From Streptomyces sp. DG1A-41 (GTDB lineage: Bacteria > Actinomycetota > Actinomycetes > Streptomycetales > Streptomycetaceae): DNA of 64,000 bases. The notes beneath the pieces are model-generated. The model was not told where the DNA came from, searched no databases, and saw only the letters and a list, made by a program, of their open reading frames with translations. The DNA lies in the NCBI RefSeq assembly GCF_037055355.1, contig NZ_CP146350.1, positions 3,185,001 through 3,249,000 of the forward strand. The letters run 5' to 3'. The position numbers were made by a program, and so were the translations under genes. Shown here piece by piece: positions 15,870 to 26,500 of this stretch. The stretch's first letter is position 1. Every line of letters starts with the position of its first letter.

Positions 15870-16158
15870 GCCGCGCACGCCGCCGTCACCTCGTGGCCAT
15901 CTGGACCTCGGCACACACGTGGTGTCGGAGACCAGGTGGCATAGGTGGCGTTCTGCCGTTGCTGCCACCGCTTGAGGCGACGGCCGCGAGAGCCACAGCA
16001 GCCGTCCGAACGTCCGGTGAGGTTCGGACGTCCATGCCGTGACGTCGCTTCCTCTCGGAGCAGTACGGCCGGTCTGCGGCGACCCGGTCGACGGGCAGCA
16101 GGGCACCGTCCAAGGTGACGAAGGCCTTGGTGTTCCCATCAAGTAGGTGTCGCCGCAC
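15870..16158 (-). pseudogene. Decayed IS5-type (DDE) transposase fragment
   Basis: The minus-strand frame from 16158 reads TKAFVTLDGALLPVDRVAADRPY then RKRRHGMDV, a close match to the DDE domain of IS5-type transposases (VILDGTLLPIDRIAADRPYYSG..KHGMNVQ). A following segment, RTFGRLLWLS, continues in another phase (family DPFGRLLWAS). The rest is scrambled or absent. Confidence 0.55.
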
Positions 16159-16430
16159 AGCGTTCCCCTAGGGAACCACTGGGCCTCGCGCGCTTGCGCG
16201 GTCCAACCCGCGGTCACCACCGCCAGACCGATGGGCTTCGCGCGCTCAGCCGGCCAGCCACGGACCGGCCCTCGAGACGCTCCAGCACAGAATTCACCCA
16301 TACGTGGCTGTTGTGACTATTCAGGGTGAAAAGTACTGATGATGCATTTCCATGATGAATCGTCTGGTCATCCTATGATCGACAGTTTCAGCGAGCAGCG
16401 TCACGGCTCCCCCGAGGAAGGCTCTTCAGG

Positions 16431-17639
16431 ATGCGAGAGATGTTCACCGCCCGGCGGCGGATCGTCGCGGCGATCGCCGCGGCGGTCGCGGCCGCCGCCA
16501 TCGGGTGCGGTACCGCCCTGCCCGCCAATGCCAATCCGGCCGACGGAAGGGTTCTGGACGAGGGTTCCGCCGACTCCGTCGACGACAGCTACATCGTCGT
16601 GCTGAAGGACTCCGCCGGGTTCAGGGCGAAATCGGCGGAAGGCGAACTGTTCGCAGCCAAGTACGGCGCCACGGTGGATCAGACCTACGACGCTGCGCTC
16701 AATGGCTACGCCATCCGGGTCGGCGCCTCCGGAGCGAGGAGTTTGGCGGAGGACCCGGCCGTCGAGTTCGTCGAGCAGGACAAGAAGGTCCGCCTCGACG
16801 CGACCCAGATCAACCCGCCGTGGGGCCTGGACCGGATCGACCAGGCCCGACTTCCGCGCGACCTGACGTATACCTATCCGGATACGGCGGGGCGTTCCGC
16901 GACCGTGTACGTGATCGACACGGGAGTGCGCATCACTCACACGGAGTTCGCCGGGCGCGCAAGACACGGCTACGACTTTGTCGACCGTGACTACACCGCC
17001 TCCGACGGCAACGGTCACGGAACGCACGTCGCCACCACGGTCGCCGGCAAGACGTACGGCGTGGCGAAACTCACCAGGATCGTGTCCGTACGGGTGCTGA
17101 ACAACAGCGGGGTCGGCACCCTCTCCAACGTCATCGCGGGCGTCGACTGGGTCACCTCGCGCCGCGTCCGGCCAGCGGTCGCCAACATGTCGCTGGGCGC
17201 CGGCGCCAGCACGGCACTCGACACCGCGGTGAGGAACTCCATCGCCTCCGGTGTCACCTATGCGGTGGCCGCCGGCAACTCCAACAGGAATGCCGCCTAC
17301 TTCTCACCCGCCCGGGTGGGTGCTGCCCTCACCGTGGGAGCCAGCACCTCGGTTGACTTCAGATCCAGTTTCTCCAACTACGGTTTCGTGCTCGATATGT
17401 TCGCCCCCGGCTCGTCGATCACCGCCGGCTGGCACACCAGCGACACGGCGGCGGCCACGCTCTCCGGCACCTCGATGGCGGCCCCCCATGTCGCGGGAGC
17501 CGCGGCCGTCTACCTCACCTCGCACCCCACCGCCGGTCCGGCGACCGTACGCAGCGCTCTCGTCAACGGGGCCACGACCGGAGTGCTGAGAAACATCGGG
17601 CCCGGTTCACCCAACAGGCTCCTCAGACTCGTACCCTAG
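16431..17639 (+). CDS. Secreted S8 serine peptidase (subtilisin/proteinase K type)
   Basis: This 402-residue pre-pro-protease has a signal peptide (about 1-33), an inhibitor-I9 propeptide beginning SYIVVLKDSAGF (about 53-120), and a catalytic domain with D163 (VYVIDTGV), H196 (GNGHGTHVA), oxyanion Asn283 (AAGNSN) and S348 (SGTSMAAPH). Its length matches secreted Streptomyces subtilases without extra C-terminal domains. ATG 16431 is preceded by GAGGAAGG. It would degrade extracellular protein. It stands alone, with no evident operon partner. Confidence 0.93.
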   Translation: MREMFTARRRIVAAIAAAVAAAAIGCGTALPANANPADGRVLDEGSADSVDDSYIVVLKDSAGFRAKSAEGELFAAKYGATVDQTYDAALNGYAIRVGASGARSLAEDPAVEFVEQDKKVRLDATQINPPWGLDRIDQARLPRDLTYTYPDTAGRSATVYVIDTGVRITHTEFAGRARHGYDFVDRDYTASDGNGHGTHVATTVAGKTYGVAKLTRIVSVRVLNNSGVGTLSNVIAGVDWVTSRRVRPAVANMSLGAGASTALDTAVRNSIASGVTYAVAAGNSNRNAAYFSPARVGAALTVGASTSVDFRSSFSNYGFVLDMFAPGSSITAGWHTSDTAAATLSGTSMAAPHVAGAAAVYLTSHPTAGPATVRSALVNGATTGVLRNIGPGSPNRLLRLVP

Positions 17640-17787
17640 ATGATCGATTCGAAGGGGTCAGCGGTCGGAGGCGGTCAGTGATCCCAGCAGGACGGTTCGT
17701 TGCTGGCCGTCTTCAACTCCACCAACACCGTCTGCGAGCGAACATCGGCCGGCACAACACCGATTCCGCGACTGCGGGTTCCCCCGG

Positions 17788-18267
17788 TCAGGGCCCACAC
17801 GTCGGACACCGCCGCCGCGCGGTGGCCTGCGCTGCGAGGGTACCGAGGGCGTACTCGAGAGCCAGTTCCACGGCGGCGGGGCGGAACAGCGTCCCCGTGC
17901 CGTCGGGCGGGACCAGCCAGCGGAGGCCTCCTCCGGCCAGGTGCGGGGCGGGCACTGTGACCCATGCGCCTTTTCCCAGGTACCGGACACTCGAACCGAC
18001 CCAGCGGCCTATCGGGTCCGGCGGCAGGAAGAAGCCCACTCTGCGCGAGGCGGTGTCCGTCAGTACGGGACCGGGGGCCTGTGGTGTGCGCAGCAGGGCA
18101 CCCAGGGCCAGCACTCCCAGTTCCTCGGGCACACTCAGCACGTCCCAGAACCGTCCGCAGGCCAGCACGGCGATCCCTGTTTCTCCCCGCCACTGCCGCT
18201 TGCAGTCGCGGGGATCGGTCGCGGCGGCGGCGAGCCATTCCACGGCCTGCTCTCTGGCTGTTCGCAT
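17788..18267 (-). CDS. Conserved-looking hypothetical protein, 159 aa
   Basis: The ATG at 18267 has a strong GGAGGGAC site four bases upstream. The protein is soluble with no signal. Visible pieces are TAREQAVEWLAAAATDPRDCKRQWRG near the start, a Gly-rich middle (GRWVGSSVRYLGKGAWVTVPAP), and a C-terminal CPTCGP that could be half a metal site. The tone resembles short Streptomyces proteins related to bifunctional primase/polymerase N-terminal regions, but I cannot assign a family. Confidence 0.6.
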   Translation of the reverse strand: MRTAREQAVEWLAAAATDPRDCKRQWRGETGIAVLACGRFWDVLSVPEELGVLALGALLRTPQAPGPVLTDTASRRVGFFLPPDPIGRWVGSSVRYLGKGAWVTVPAPHLAGGGLRWLVPPDGTGTLFRPAAVELALEYALGTLAAQATARRRCPTCGP

Positions 18268-18392
18268 GGTGTCCCTCCGGATCCGTTCGCCCGTGCGGGC
18301 AGGACGGCGATCTCCCCCTCACCGCCAGGCTGGTCGGACCCGGCCTGTTCATGCTGATGGATCTCTCTGTTCCACGGAAGGGGTGGCGAACC

Positions 18393-18500
18393 ATGGCGAA
18401 TGCGTTCAAAATGTTCGACCCCCAAACAGGCGTTCCCTCGGAGCGGCCCAGAAAACGGCGCCTTCGCGCAGCCTCGACGGCGGTGGCGTACCGGTCCTGA
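18393..18500 (+). CDS. Possible 35-aa basic peptide
   Basis: ATG 18393 follows GGAAGGGG and opens a short frame with a basic middle (ERPRKRRLRAAS). There are no homologues in the window and no known motif. It is divergent from the 159-aa gene. The ribosome site is the main support. Confidence 0.25.
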   Translation: MANAFKMFDPQTGVPSERPRKRRLRAASTAVAYRS

Positions 18501-18522
18501 CGCCCGCGCCGCGCCCGTTGGC

Positions 18523-19395
18523 CTAGGACACCACGTCCTTGCGGGCGAAACCGCGGAAGGCCAGGGCGAACAGCACGAGCGCGTACGTTACGGAAATCGA
18601 CGTGCCCTGGATCATGTCCGTCCACTGCAACTGCGGCTGGACCGCGTCGAGCCAGGCGTACTGCCAGTGCGCGGGCAGGAAGTGCCGCCAGTCGCCGAGG
18701 GCCGTCACCTCGTCGAGGACGCTGCCGATGATGGTGAGGAACACCGCGCCGCCGACCGCGCCGAGCGGTGCGTCCGTCCGCGTCGACAGCCAGAACGCGA
18801 GGGCCGCGGTGACCAGTTGGGACACCATGATGTACACGACGACGATCAGCAGGCGCTGGGCCGCGGTGCCGGTGGGCAGGGTGCCGCCGGTGGGCAGCTG
18901 GAGCGGGCCCCAGCCGTAGGCGGCCGTGCCGACGACGAGGGCGACGATCGGGAGCAGCACCAGCGCGGCCAGGCTCAGAGTGAGCCCGACGGCGAGCTTG
19001 GACCACAGCAGCCGGGCCCGGGGCACGGGCGCCGCGAGCAGATAGCGCAGGGACGACCAGCTGGCCTCCGAGGCCACCGTGTCGCCGCAGAACAGGGCGA
19101 CGGGGATGACGAGCAGGAAGCCGGCGCCGGAGAAGAGGTTGACGGCGGCGAAGTTGGCTCCGGAGGCCGTCGCCGTGTCCATGAGGTTCACGCGGTTGTT
19201 GTTGCCGCCCGGGTCGCCGCCGACCTGGAAGGCGATGAGCAGGATGATCGGCAGGGCGACCAGGACACCGCCCATGACCATCGTGCGGCGCCGCTTCAGC
19301 TGCCGGACCAGCTCGACGCGGAAGGGCAGGGTGCGGCCCGCGCGGTAGCCCTCGGCGACCTCGACGGGCTCGGCCCGGTCGGCGAGCTTGCTCAT
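18523..19395 (-). CDS. ABC transporter permease (ABC-2 type)
   Basis: This 290-residue membrane protein has six predicted helices. After a soluble N-terminus and VELVRQLKRRRT comes helix 1 (MVMGGVLVALPIILLIAF), then LFSGAGFLLVIPVALFCGD, the ABC-2 signature region SEASWSSLRYLLAAPVPRARLLWSK, and three more helices ending FALAFRGFARKDVVS. Its start overlaps the stop of the upstream ATPase fusion gene (ATGA), so the two are made together and should form one transporter. The substrate is unknown. Confidence 0.88.
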   Translation of the reverse strand: MSKLADRAEPVEVAEGYRAGRTLPFRVELVRQLKRRRTMVMGGVLVALPIILLIAFQVGGDPGGNNNRVNLMDTATASGANFAAVNLFSGAGFLLVIPVALFCGDTVASEASWSSLRYLLAAPVPRARLLWSKLAVGLTLSLAALVLLPIVALVVGTAAYGWGPLQLPTGGTLPTGTAAQRLLIVVVYIMVSQLVTAALAFWLSTRTDAPLGAVGGAVFLTIIGSVLDEVTALGDWRHFLPAHWQYAWLDAVQPQLQWTDMIQGTSISVTYALVLFALAFRGFARKDVVS

Positions 19396-22046
19396 GCTTC
19401 GGCTCCGATCAGGGTGAGGAAGGCGTCCTCCAGGCGGCGGTGCGGGCCGACCGACCGCACGGGCACGTCCAGCCGCACGAGTTCGGCGACCAGGCGCTGC
19501 GGGGTGCCGTCGGCGTCGAGCTGGACCAGGAGGCCCTCGTCGACGGGCACGGCCGAGGCGACGCCCGGCAGGGCGGCGACCTTCTCGACGACGGGCTCCT
19601 CCACGGGCGTGGCTGTGCCCACCAGGAGGGTGTCGCCCGAGCCGACGATGTCCTCGACCGGGCCCGCCTGGACGAGCTGTCCGTGGTCCATCACGACCAG
19701 GTGGGTGCAGGTCTGCTCGACCTCCGCGAGGAGGTGGCTGGAGACGATGACCGTGCGCCCCGCGGCGGCGTAGCGGATCATCACCTCGCGCATCTCGCGG
19801 ATCTGGGGCGGGTCGAGGCCGTTGGTCGGTTCGTCGAGGATGAGCAGGTCCGGCAGGCCGAGCATGGCCTGGGCGATGGCGAGGCGCTGGCGCATGCCCT
19901 GGGAGTAGGTGCGTACCGCACGGGCGAGCGCGTCGCCGAGGCCCGCGATCTCCAGGGCCTCCTCCAAGTGGGCGTCTTCGGCCGGGCGGCCGGTGGCGCG
20001 CCAGTACAGGTCCAGGTTCTCGCGGCCGGACAGGTGCGGCAGGAAGCCCGCGCCCTCGACGAACGCGCCGACCCGGGAGAGGACCGGGGCGCCCGGGCTG
20101 ATGGCGTGGCCGAAGACGCGGATCTCGCCGCCGTCCGGCTTGATCAGGCCCATCAGCATGCGCAGGGTCGTGGTCTTGCCGGCGCCGTTCGGGCCGAGCA
20201 GGCCGAGGACCTGGCCCTTCTCCACGCGGAAGGACAGGTCCTTGACGGCGTACCGGTCGGAGGACTTGGCGTACCGCTTGGTCAGGTCCGTGATCTGGAG
20301 GGGCACTTCGGCCAGCTCGGGGTCCGGCGGGGCGGGGGCCGCCGTGCGGCGGCGTCCGGTGATGATCAGCGCCAGGGCGATCGCGGCACCGGCGAGCGGC
20401 ATCCACCACACCCAGGCGGGCAGCGGGCCCTGTGCGTTGCTCTCGCCGAGCGCCGACGGGACCTTGAGGTCGCCCTTGAGGGAGACGGTGTACGTGGCCG
20501 GGGTCGCCGGGGAGGCGTAGCCGAGGTCCGTCGAGGCGAGGACCAGGCGCAGCCGGTGGCCGTCGTCGACCTCGTGGTCGATCGCCGGGAGGGTGAGGGT
20601 GACGTCCTTGCCGGCCTTGGCGTCCTCGACCCTGACGGGCGTGACCAGCTGGGAGGGCAGTACCGGCTGGGTGCGGCCGGGGCCGACGTCGTAGACCTTG
20701 GCGAAGAGCACGGCGTCGTCGCTGGTGGACTTCACGTGGACCGTGGCCGTCGGGGAGCCGGTGATCTGGACGTCGTCCCGGAACGGGGCCGACTCGAACG
20801 CGGCGAACTGGCCGGGGAAGTCGAGGGAGACCCCGACACCGAGCGAGGACAGCTGGCTGAGGCCGCCCGCGCCGCCGAGGCCGGGCAGGGCGGAGACGCC
20901 GGGCGGGCTGGCGCCGGGCGGGTTGTCGAAGCTCTGCTCGCGGCCGGCCAGGGCGATGGAGCGCTGCTTGCTCTCCAGGCCGGGGTAGCGGTCCGAGGTC
21001 ACGCCGGTCAGCCGGGGCTCGCCGTCGCCGGAGCCGAGGCCGAGGGTGCGGGTGACGCGGAAGGCGGGGCCGGTGTCGACGCCCTTGTCGTCCTTCAGGT
21101 AGCGGTCGAACCAGCTCTGCACGCGGCCCTGGACGCGGCTCGTCTCCATGTCGCCGCCGTCGTGGCCGCCGGCGATCCAGTCGACGTCGACGAGGGCGCC
21201 GTTGGCACGGATCGCCTTCGCGGCCTGGTCGGCCTGGCCCAACGGAAAGAGGGAGTCGGACTGGCCCTGCATCAGCAGCGTCGGCACCTTGATGTTCTTG
21301 CCGACCGCGGAGGGCGAACGCTCGTCGAGCATCTTGCGTGCCTCGGCGTCCGGCTTGCCCGACTCGGCGACCCGCTCGTACATCCGGCACAGCACGGGCT
21401 CGAACCGCTCGCAGCCGCCGCCGGAGTTGACGAAGATGCCGGCCCACAGCTTCTTGAACACGCCGTTCGGGAACAGCGCGTCGGAGAGGTTCCAGTACGT
21501 GATGGCCGGGGCGATGGCGTCCACCCGGGCGTCGTGTCCCGCCGTGAGCAGGGCGATCGCGCCGCCGTAGGAGCCGCCGGCCATGCCCACGCGGGGGTCG
21601 CCGGGCTTGTCGAGTTCGACCTGGGGCTGCTTCGCCAGCCAGTCGATGAGCTTCGAGACGTCGGCGACCTCGCCCTTCGGGTCGTTCAAGCCGATCTTCC
21701 CGTTGGACTTGCCGAAGCCGCGCGCCGACCAGGTCAGGACCGCGTAGCCGTCTCTGGCGAGATCCTCGGCCTGCTGCCGTACGTCGTTCTTGCTGCCGCC
21801 GAAGCCGTGGCCGAGCAGGACGGCGGGGCGGCGGCCGGCTCCGCCGGAGGTGAAGTACGAGGTGTCGATCCGCACCCCGTTCCCCGTGTCCAGGACCCGG
21901 TCGGCGCGGTCGACCGGGGGCACCTCGTCGGACGCGACGGCCGTCCACGTCCCCGCGCCTGCGAGCACGACGACGGCGGCCCCGGCGGCGAACAGCCTCC
22001 GGGGCCTCCGAAGCAGCCCGCGCAGTCCGGGCAGTCGAAGATCCAT
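19392..22046 (-). CDS. Alpha/beta-hydrolase (S15/CocE-like) fused to an ABC ATPase
   Basis: The 884-residue protein joins two enzymes. An N-terminal signal-anchor helix (about 17-38) leads to an S15/CocE-like alpha/beta hydrolase with nucleophile Ser159 in GMAGGSYGG, candidate Asp264 (GQSDSLF) and His295 (AGGHDGG), then a jelly-roll domain (about 400-525). A second helix (546-563) is followed by a full ABC ATPase: Walker A GPNGAGKTT (618-626), signature YSQGM (714-718) and Walker B LLILDEP (734-740). The two helices would put the hydrolase outside and the ATPase inside. It is coupled to the permease gene by ATGA. I know hydrolase/ABC fusions from Streptomyces annotations, but their role is not established to my knowledge. 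Confidence 0.88.
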   Translation of the reverse strand: MDLRLPGLRGLLRRPRRLFAAGAAVVVLAGAGTWTAVASDEVPPVDRADRVLDTGNGVRIDTSYFTSGGAGRRPAVLLGHGFGGSKNDVRQQAEDLARDGYAVLTWSARGFGKSNGKIGLNDPKGEVADVSKLIDWLAKQPQVELDKPGDPRVGMAGGSYGGAIALLTAGHDARVDAIAPAITYWNLSDALFPNGVFKKLWAGIFVNSGGGCERFEPVLCRMYERVAESGKPDAEARKMLDERSPSAVGKNIKVPTLLMQGQSDSLFPLGQADQAAKAIRANGALVDVDWIAGGHDGGDMETSRVQGRVQSWFDRYLKDDKGVDTGPAFRVTRTLGLGSGDGEPRLTGVTSDRYPGLESKQRSIALAGREQSFDNPPGASPPGVSALPGLGGAGGLSQLSSLGVGVSLDFPGQFAAFESAPFRDDVQITGSPTATVHVKSTSDDAVLFAKVYDVGPGRTQPVLPSQLVTPVRVEDAKAGKDVTLTLPAIDHEVDDGHRLRLVLASTDLGYASPATPATYTVSLKGDLKVPSALGESNAQGPLPAWVWWMPLAGAAIALALIITGRRRTAAPAPPDPELAEVPLQITDLTKRYAKSSDRYAVKDLSFRVEKGQVLGLLGPNGAGKTTTLRMLMGLIKPDGGEIRVFGHAISPGAPVLSRVGAFVEGAGFLPHLSGRENLDLYWRATGRPAEDAHLEEALEIAGLGDALARAVRTYSQGMRQRLAIAQAMLGLPDLLILDEPTNGLDPPQIREMREVMIRYAAAGRTVIVSSHLLAEVEQTCTHLVVMDHGQLVQAGPVEDIVGSGDTLLVGTATPVEEPVVEKVAALPGVASAVPVDEGLLVQLDADGTPQRLVAELVRLDVPVRSVGPHRRLEDAFLTLIGAEA

Positions 22047-22221
22047 GCGTCAACGGTACGGGGTGAACCTGTCGATGAGTTGTCGACCGGAGACCGAAGT
22101 GCAAGGCCTTCCAGGGGTGTACACGGCGTTTTCGGCGTACTGCGGGTGGTGTACGGCCTCGAACCCGGGTGGTGTTGTGATCGGCCGGGTGCGGGCTTCG
22201 CTGTGGTTGTTCACCGCCCAC

Positions 22222-22234
22222 GCGGCGGAGCCGC
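22222..22234. repeat. Intergenic hairpin element near the mmsA 3' end
   Basis: GCGGC-GGA-GCCGC followed by ATATCGATACAGCCCC resembles a short element that I recall recurring beside many Streptomyces genes. A second small hairpin, CCAGC-AAA-GCTGG, lies just before the mmsA stop. It is probably the 3' end structure of the inositol operon. Confidence 0.35.
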
Positions 22235-22277
22235 ATATCGATACAGCCCCGCCCCCAGCAAAGCTGGCGCTGGGTCC

Positions 22278-23780
<1,503 letters not shown>

Positions 23781-23794
23781 GGCCGGGAACTCCT

Positions 23795-25672
23795 TCACAG
23801 ATGGCGGCGTCGGGTGGAGACGTGCCGTTCGTACAGCTCACGTGCCTTGACCGCGGACGGCCGTGTCGCGGTCTCGGCCACGGGTACATCCCACCAGGCC
23901 TGCGCGGGAGGCGCGCCCGACACTGTGTCTGCCGTTTGGGTCTCCACGTAGACACATGTGGGAGTGTCGGCCGCCCGGGCCTCGGCGAGGGCCTCCCGCA
24001 GGTCCCGTACGGACTTCGCGCGCAGGACGCGCAGGCCGAGGCTGGCCGCGTTGGCGGCGAGGTCCACCGGCAGCGGCGGCCCCGTGTAGGTGCCGTTCTC
24101 GGACGGGAAGCGGTAGGCGGTGCCGAACCGCTCGCCGCCGACCGACTCGGACAGCCCGCCGATGGACGCGTAGCCGTGGTTCTGGATGATCAGCACCTTG
24201 ATCGCGACGCCCTCCTGCACGGCCGTCACGATCTCCGTCGGCATCATCAGGTAGGTGCCGTCGCCGACCAGCGCCCACACGGGCCGGTCGGGGGCGGCCA
24301 TCTTCACGCCGATCGCGGCCGGGATCTCGTAGCCCATGCAGGAGTAGCCGTACTCCACGTGGTACTGGTCGTACGAGCGGGTCCGCCACAGTTTGTGCAG
24401 GTCGCCGGGGAGGGATCCGGCCGCGTTGATGAGGATGTCCGACTCGTCGACCAGGGCGTCCAGGACGCCGAGGACCTGCGGCTGGGTCGGGCGGGTGTCC
24501 GGCTCGTCCACCTCGTAGCAGGCGTCGACGCGCTGTTCCCAGCGCTCCTTGTCCTCGGTGTACTCGGTGGCGTACGACGACGCGACCCGGTGGCCGTGCA
24601 TCTCCAGCCGCTCGGTCAGCTCCTCCAGGCCGGTGCGGGCGTCCGCGATCAGGGGCTGCCCGGCGAGCTTGTGGCCGTCGAAGGAGGCGATGTTCAGGTT
24701 GAGGAACCGGACGTCCGGGTTCGAGAAGAGCGTGCCGGAGGCGGTGGTGAAGTCGGTGTAGCGGGTGCCGACGCCGATCACCAGGTCGGCGGTGCGGGCG
24801 AGTTCGTCCGCGGTGGCCGTGCCGGTGTGGCCGATGCCGCCGACGTCCTGGGGGTGGTCGTGGCGCAGGGAGCCCTTGCCGGCCTGGGTGGAGGCGACCG
24901 GGATGCCGGTGGTCTCGGCGAACTCGGCGAGCGCCTCTTCGGCGCGACTGTGGTGGACGCCGCCGCCGGCGACGACCAGGGGCCTCTGCGCCGCGCGGAT
25001 GATCCGTACCGCCTCGGCGAGTTCCGTCGGGTCGGCGCCGGGACGCCGTACGGTCCAGGTGCGCTCGGCGAAGAAGTCGTCGGGCCAGTCGTACGCCTCG
25101 GCCTGTACGTCCTGAGGCAGGGCGAGGGTGACTGCGCCGGTCTCGACGGGGTCGGTGAGCACGCGCATCGCGTTCAGCGCCGACGGGATCAGGGCCTCCG
25201 GCCGTGTGATCCGGTCGAAGTACTTCGACACCGGGCGCAGGCAGTCGTTGACCGACACGTCGCCCGCGTACGGCGCTTCGAGCTGCTGGAGGACCGGGTC
25301 GGCGGGGCGGGTGGCGAAGATGTCGCCGGGCAGGAGCAGCACCGGCAGATGGTTGATGGTCGCCAGGGCGGCGCCGGTGACGAGGTTGGTGGCGCCCGGG
25401 CCGATGGAGGTCGTGACCGCGTGCGTGGACAGGCGGCCCGACTGGCGCGCGTAACCGACCGCGGCGTGCACCATGGCCTGTTCGTTGCGCCCCTGGTGGT
25501 ACGGCATCGCGTCGGTGTGCTCCAGGAGCGCCTGGCCGATGCCGGCGACGTTGCCGTGGCCGAAGATGCCCCAGGTGGCGCCGATGAGCCGCTGGCGTAC
25601 GCCGTCGCGTTCGGTGTACTGGGCGGCGAGGAAACGGACCAGCGCTTGCGCGACGGTCAGCCGGGTCGTCAT
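23795..25672 (-). CDS. iolD: 3D-(3,5/4)-trihydroxycyclohexane-1,2-dione hydrolase
   Basis: This 625-residue thiamine-diphosphate enzyme opens the cyclohexane ring of the diketo-inositol to 5-deoxyglucuronate. The TPP-dependent fold runs in order: N-terminal WGIFGHGNVAGIGQAL with the activating region, central GVGTRYTDFTT, and the C-terminal TPP/Mg site ALVGDGTYLMMPTEI. Its length fits IolD. ATG 25672 overlaps the iolB stop (ATGA), so a longer upstream frame is unlikely. Confidence 0.93.
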   Translation of the reverse strand: MTTRLTVAQALVRFLAAQYTERDGVRQRLIGATWGIFGHGNVAGIGQALLEHTDAMPYHQGRNEQAMVHAAVGYARQSGRLSTHAVTTSIGPGATNLVTGAALATINHLPVLLLPGDIFATRPADPVLQQLEAPYAGDVSVNDCLRPVSKYFDRITRPEALIPSALNAMRVLTDPVETGAVTLALPQDVQAEAYDWPDDFFAERTWTVRRPGADPTELAEAVRIIRAAQRPLVVAGGGVHHSRAEEALAEFAETTGIPVASTQAGKGSLRHDHPQDVGGIGHTGTATADELARTADLVIGVGTRYTDFTTASGTLFSNPDVRFLNLNIASFDGHKLAGQPLIADARTGLEELTERLEMHGHRVASSYATEYTEDKERWEQRVDACYEVDEPDTRPTQPQVLGVLDALVDESDILINAAGSLPGDLHKLWRTRSYDQYHVEYGYSCMGYEIPAAIGVKMAAPDRPVWALVGDGTYLMMPTEIVTAVQEGVAIKVLIIQNHGYASIGGLSESVGGERFGTAYRFPSENGTYTGPPLPVDLAANAASLGLRVLRAKSVRDLREALAEARAADTPTCVYVETQTADTVSGAPPAQAWWDVPVAETATRPSAVKARELYERHVSTRRRHL

Positions 25673-26490
25673 CGGTAACCCCCTGTGCCTGTTACATGGT
25701 CCGGGTGGAAGCAGATCCGCCACTCCCGTGTCTCGCCCGGTCCCGCCATGACGTTGAGGTAGTACATGTCGTGGCCGGGCTGGGCGATGGACGGGCCGTG
25801 CCATCCGTCGGGGACGAGGACGGCGTCGCCGGAGCGGACCTCCGTGAGGACGTCGGATCCGCCCTCACGCGAGGGGAATACGCGCTGGTAGCCGAAACCG
25901 TTCGGGCCGTCGATCTCGAAGTAGTAGATCTCCTCCAGCTCCGACTCCTCGCCGGGCCGGTGCTCGTCGTGCTTGTGCGGCGGGTACGAGGACCAGTTGC
26001 CGCCCGGGGTGATCACCTCGACGGCGATGAGCTTGTCGCAGTCGAAGGCGTCGGCGGAGGCGAAGTTGCGCACGTGGCGTGCGCAGGTGCCGCTGCCGCG
26101 CTGTTCGACGGGGACCTCCGGCGCGGGGCCGTAGCGGGCGGGGAGTTGTCGCTCGCACTTCGCTCCTGCCAAAGCAAAGCGGCCTCCCGCGCCGGAGGCG
26201 ATCTGGGCCCGGGCGTCACGGGGCGCGTACGCGAAGTCGGTGACCGACGCGAACACGTTCTCCCTGCCCGAGAGAGGGAACTCTTCGTCCTCGACGCGCA
26301 CGGTGCACGCGCCCGTCAGGGGCAGCACGATCCACTCGCTGTCCCCGGTGGTGAAGGTGTGGGTGCCGCCCGGTGCGAGCTCCACGATCCGCAGGCTGCT
26401 GTGCGTCCAGCCGGCCCGCTTGGGGTCGATGTCCAGGACGTAGTTCACATCGGTGGTGGTGCCCTTGGGGACGTACAGCTCACTGGTCAT
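25669..26490 (-). CDS. iolB: 5-deoxy-glucuronate isomerase
   Basis: This 273-residue double-cupin protein converts 5-deoxyglucuronate to 5-dehydro-2-deoxygluconate. Metal-binding His residues appear in the C-terminal cupin (SSYPPHKHDEH ... LEEIYYFE ... LVPDGWHGP), as in IolB. It sits between the aldolase-like gene (10-base gap) and iolD (ATGA overlap), the usual place for iolB in actinomycete clusters. Confidence 0.93.
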   Translation of the reverse strand: MTSELYVPKGTTTDVNYVLDIDPKRAGWTHSSLRIVELAPGGTHTFTTGDSEWIVLPLTGACTVRVEDEEFPLSGRENVFASVTDFAYAPRDARAQIASGAGGRFALAGAKCERQLPARYGPAPEVPVEQRGSGTCARHVRNFASADAFDCDKLIAVEVITPGGNWSSYPPHKHDEHRPGEESELEEIYYFEIDGPNGFGYQRVFPSREGGSDVLTEVRSGDAVLVPDGWHGPSIAQPGHDMYYLNVMAGPGETREWRICFHPDHVTGTGGYR

Positions 26491-26500
26491 GAAGCGGCCC

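Noticed and set aside
17675..17755. A 26-residue peptide frame ending EPSCWDH, just after the 159-aa gene on the minus strand
   Set aside because: It starts with GTG but has no ribosome site within usable distance and no maturation genes nearby. I could not support a RiPP or small-protein call.
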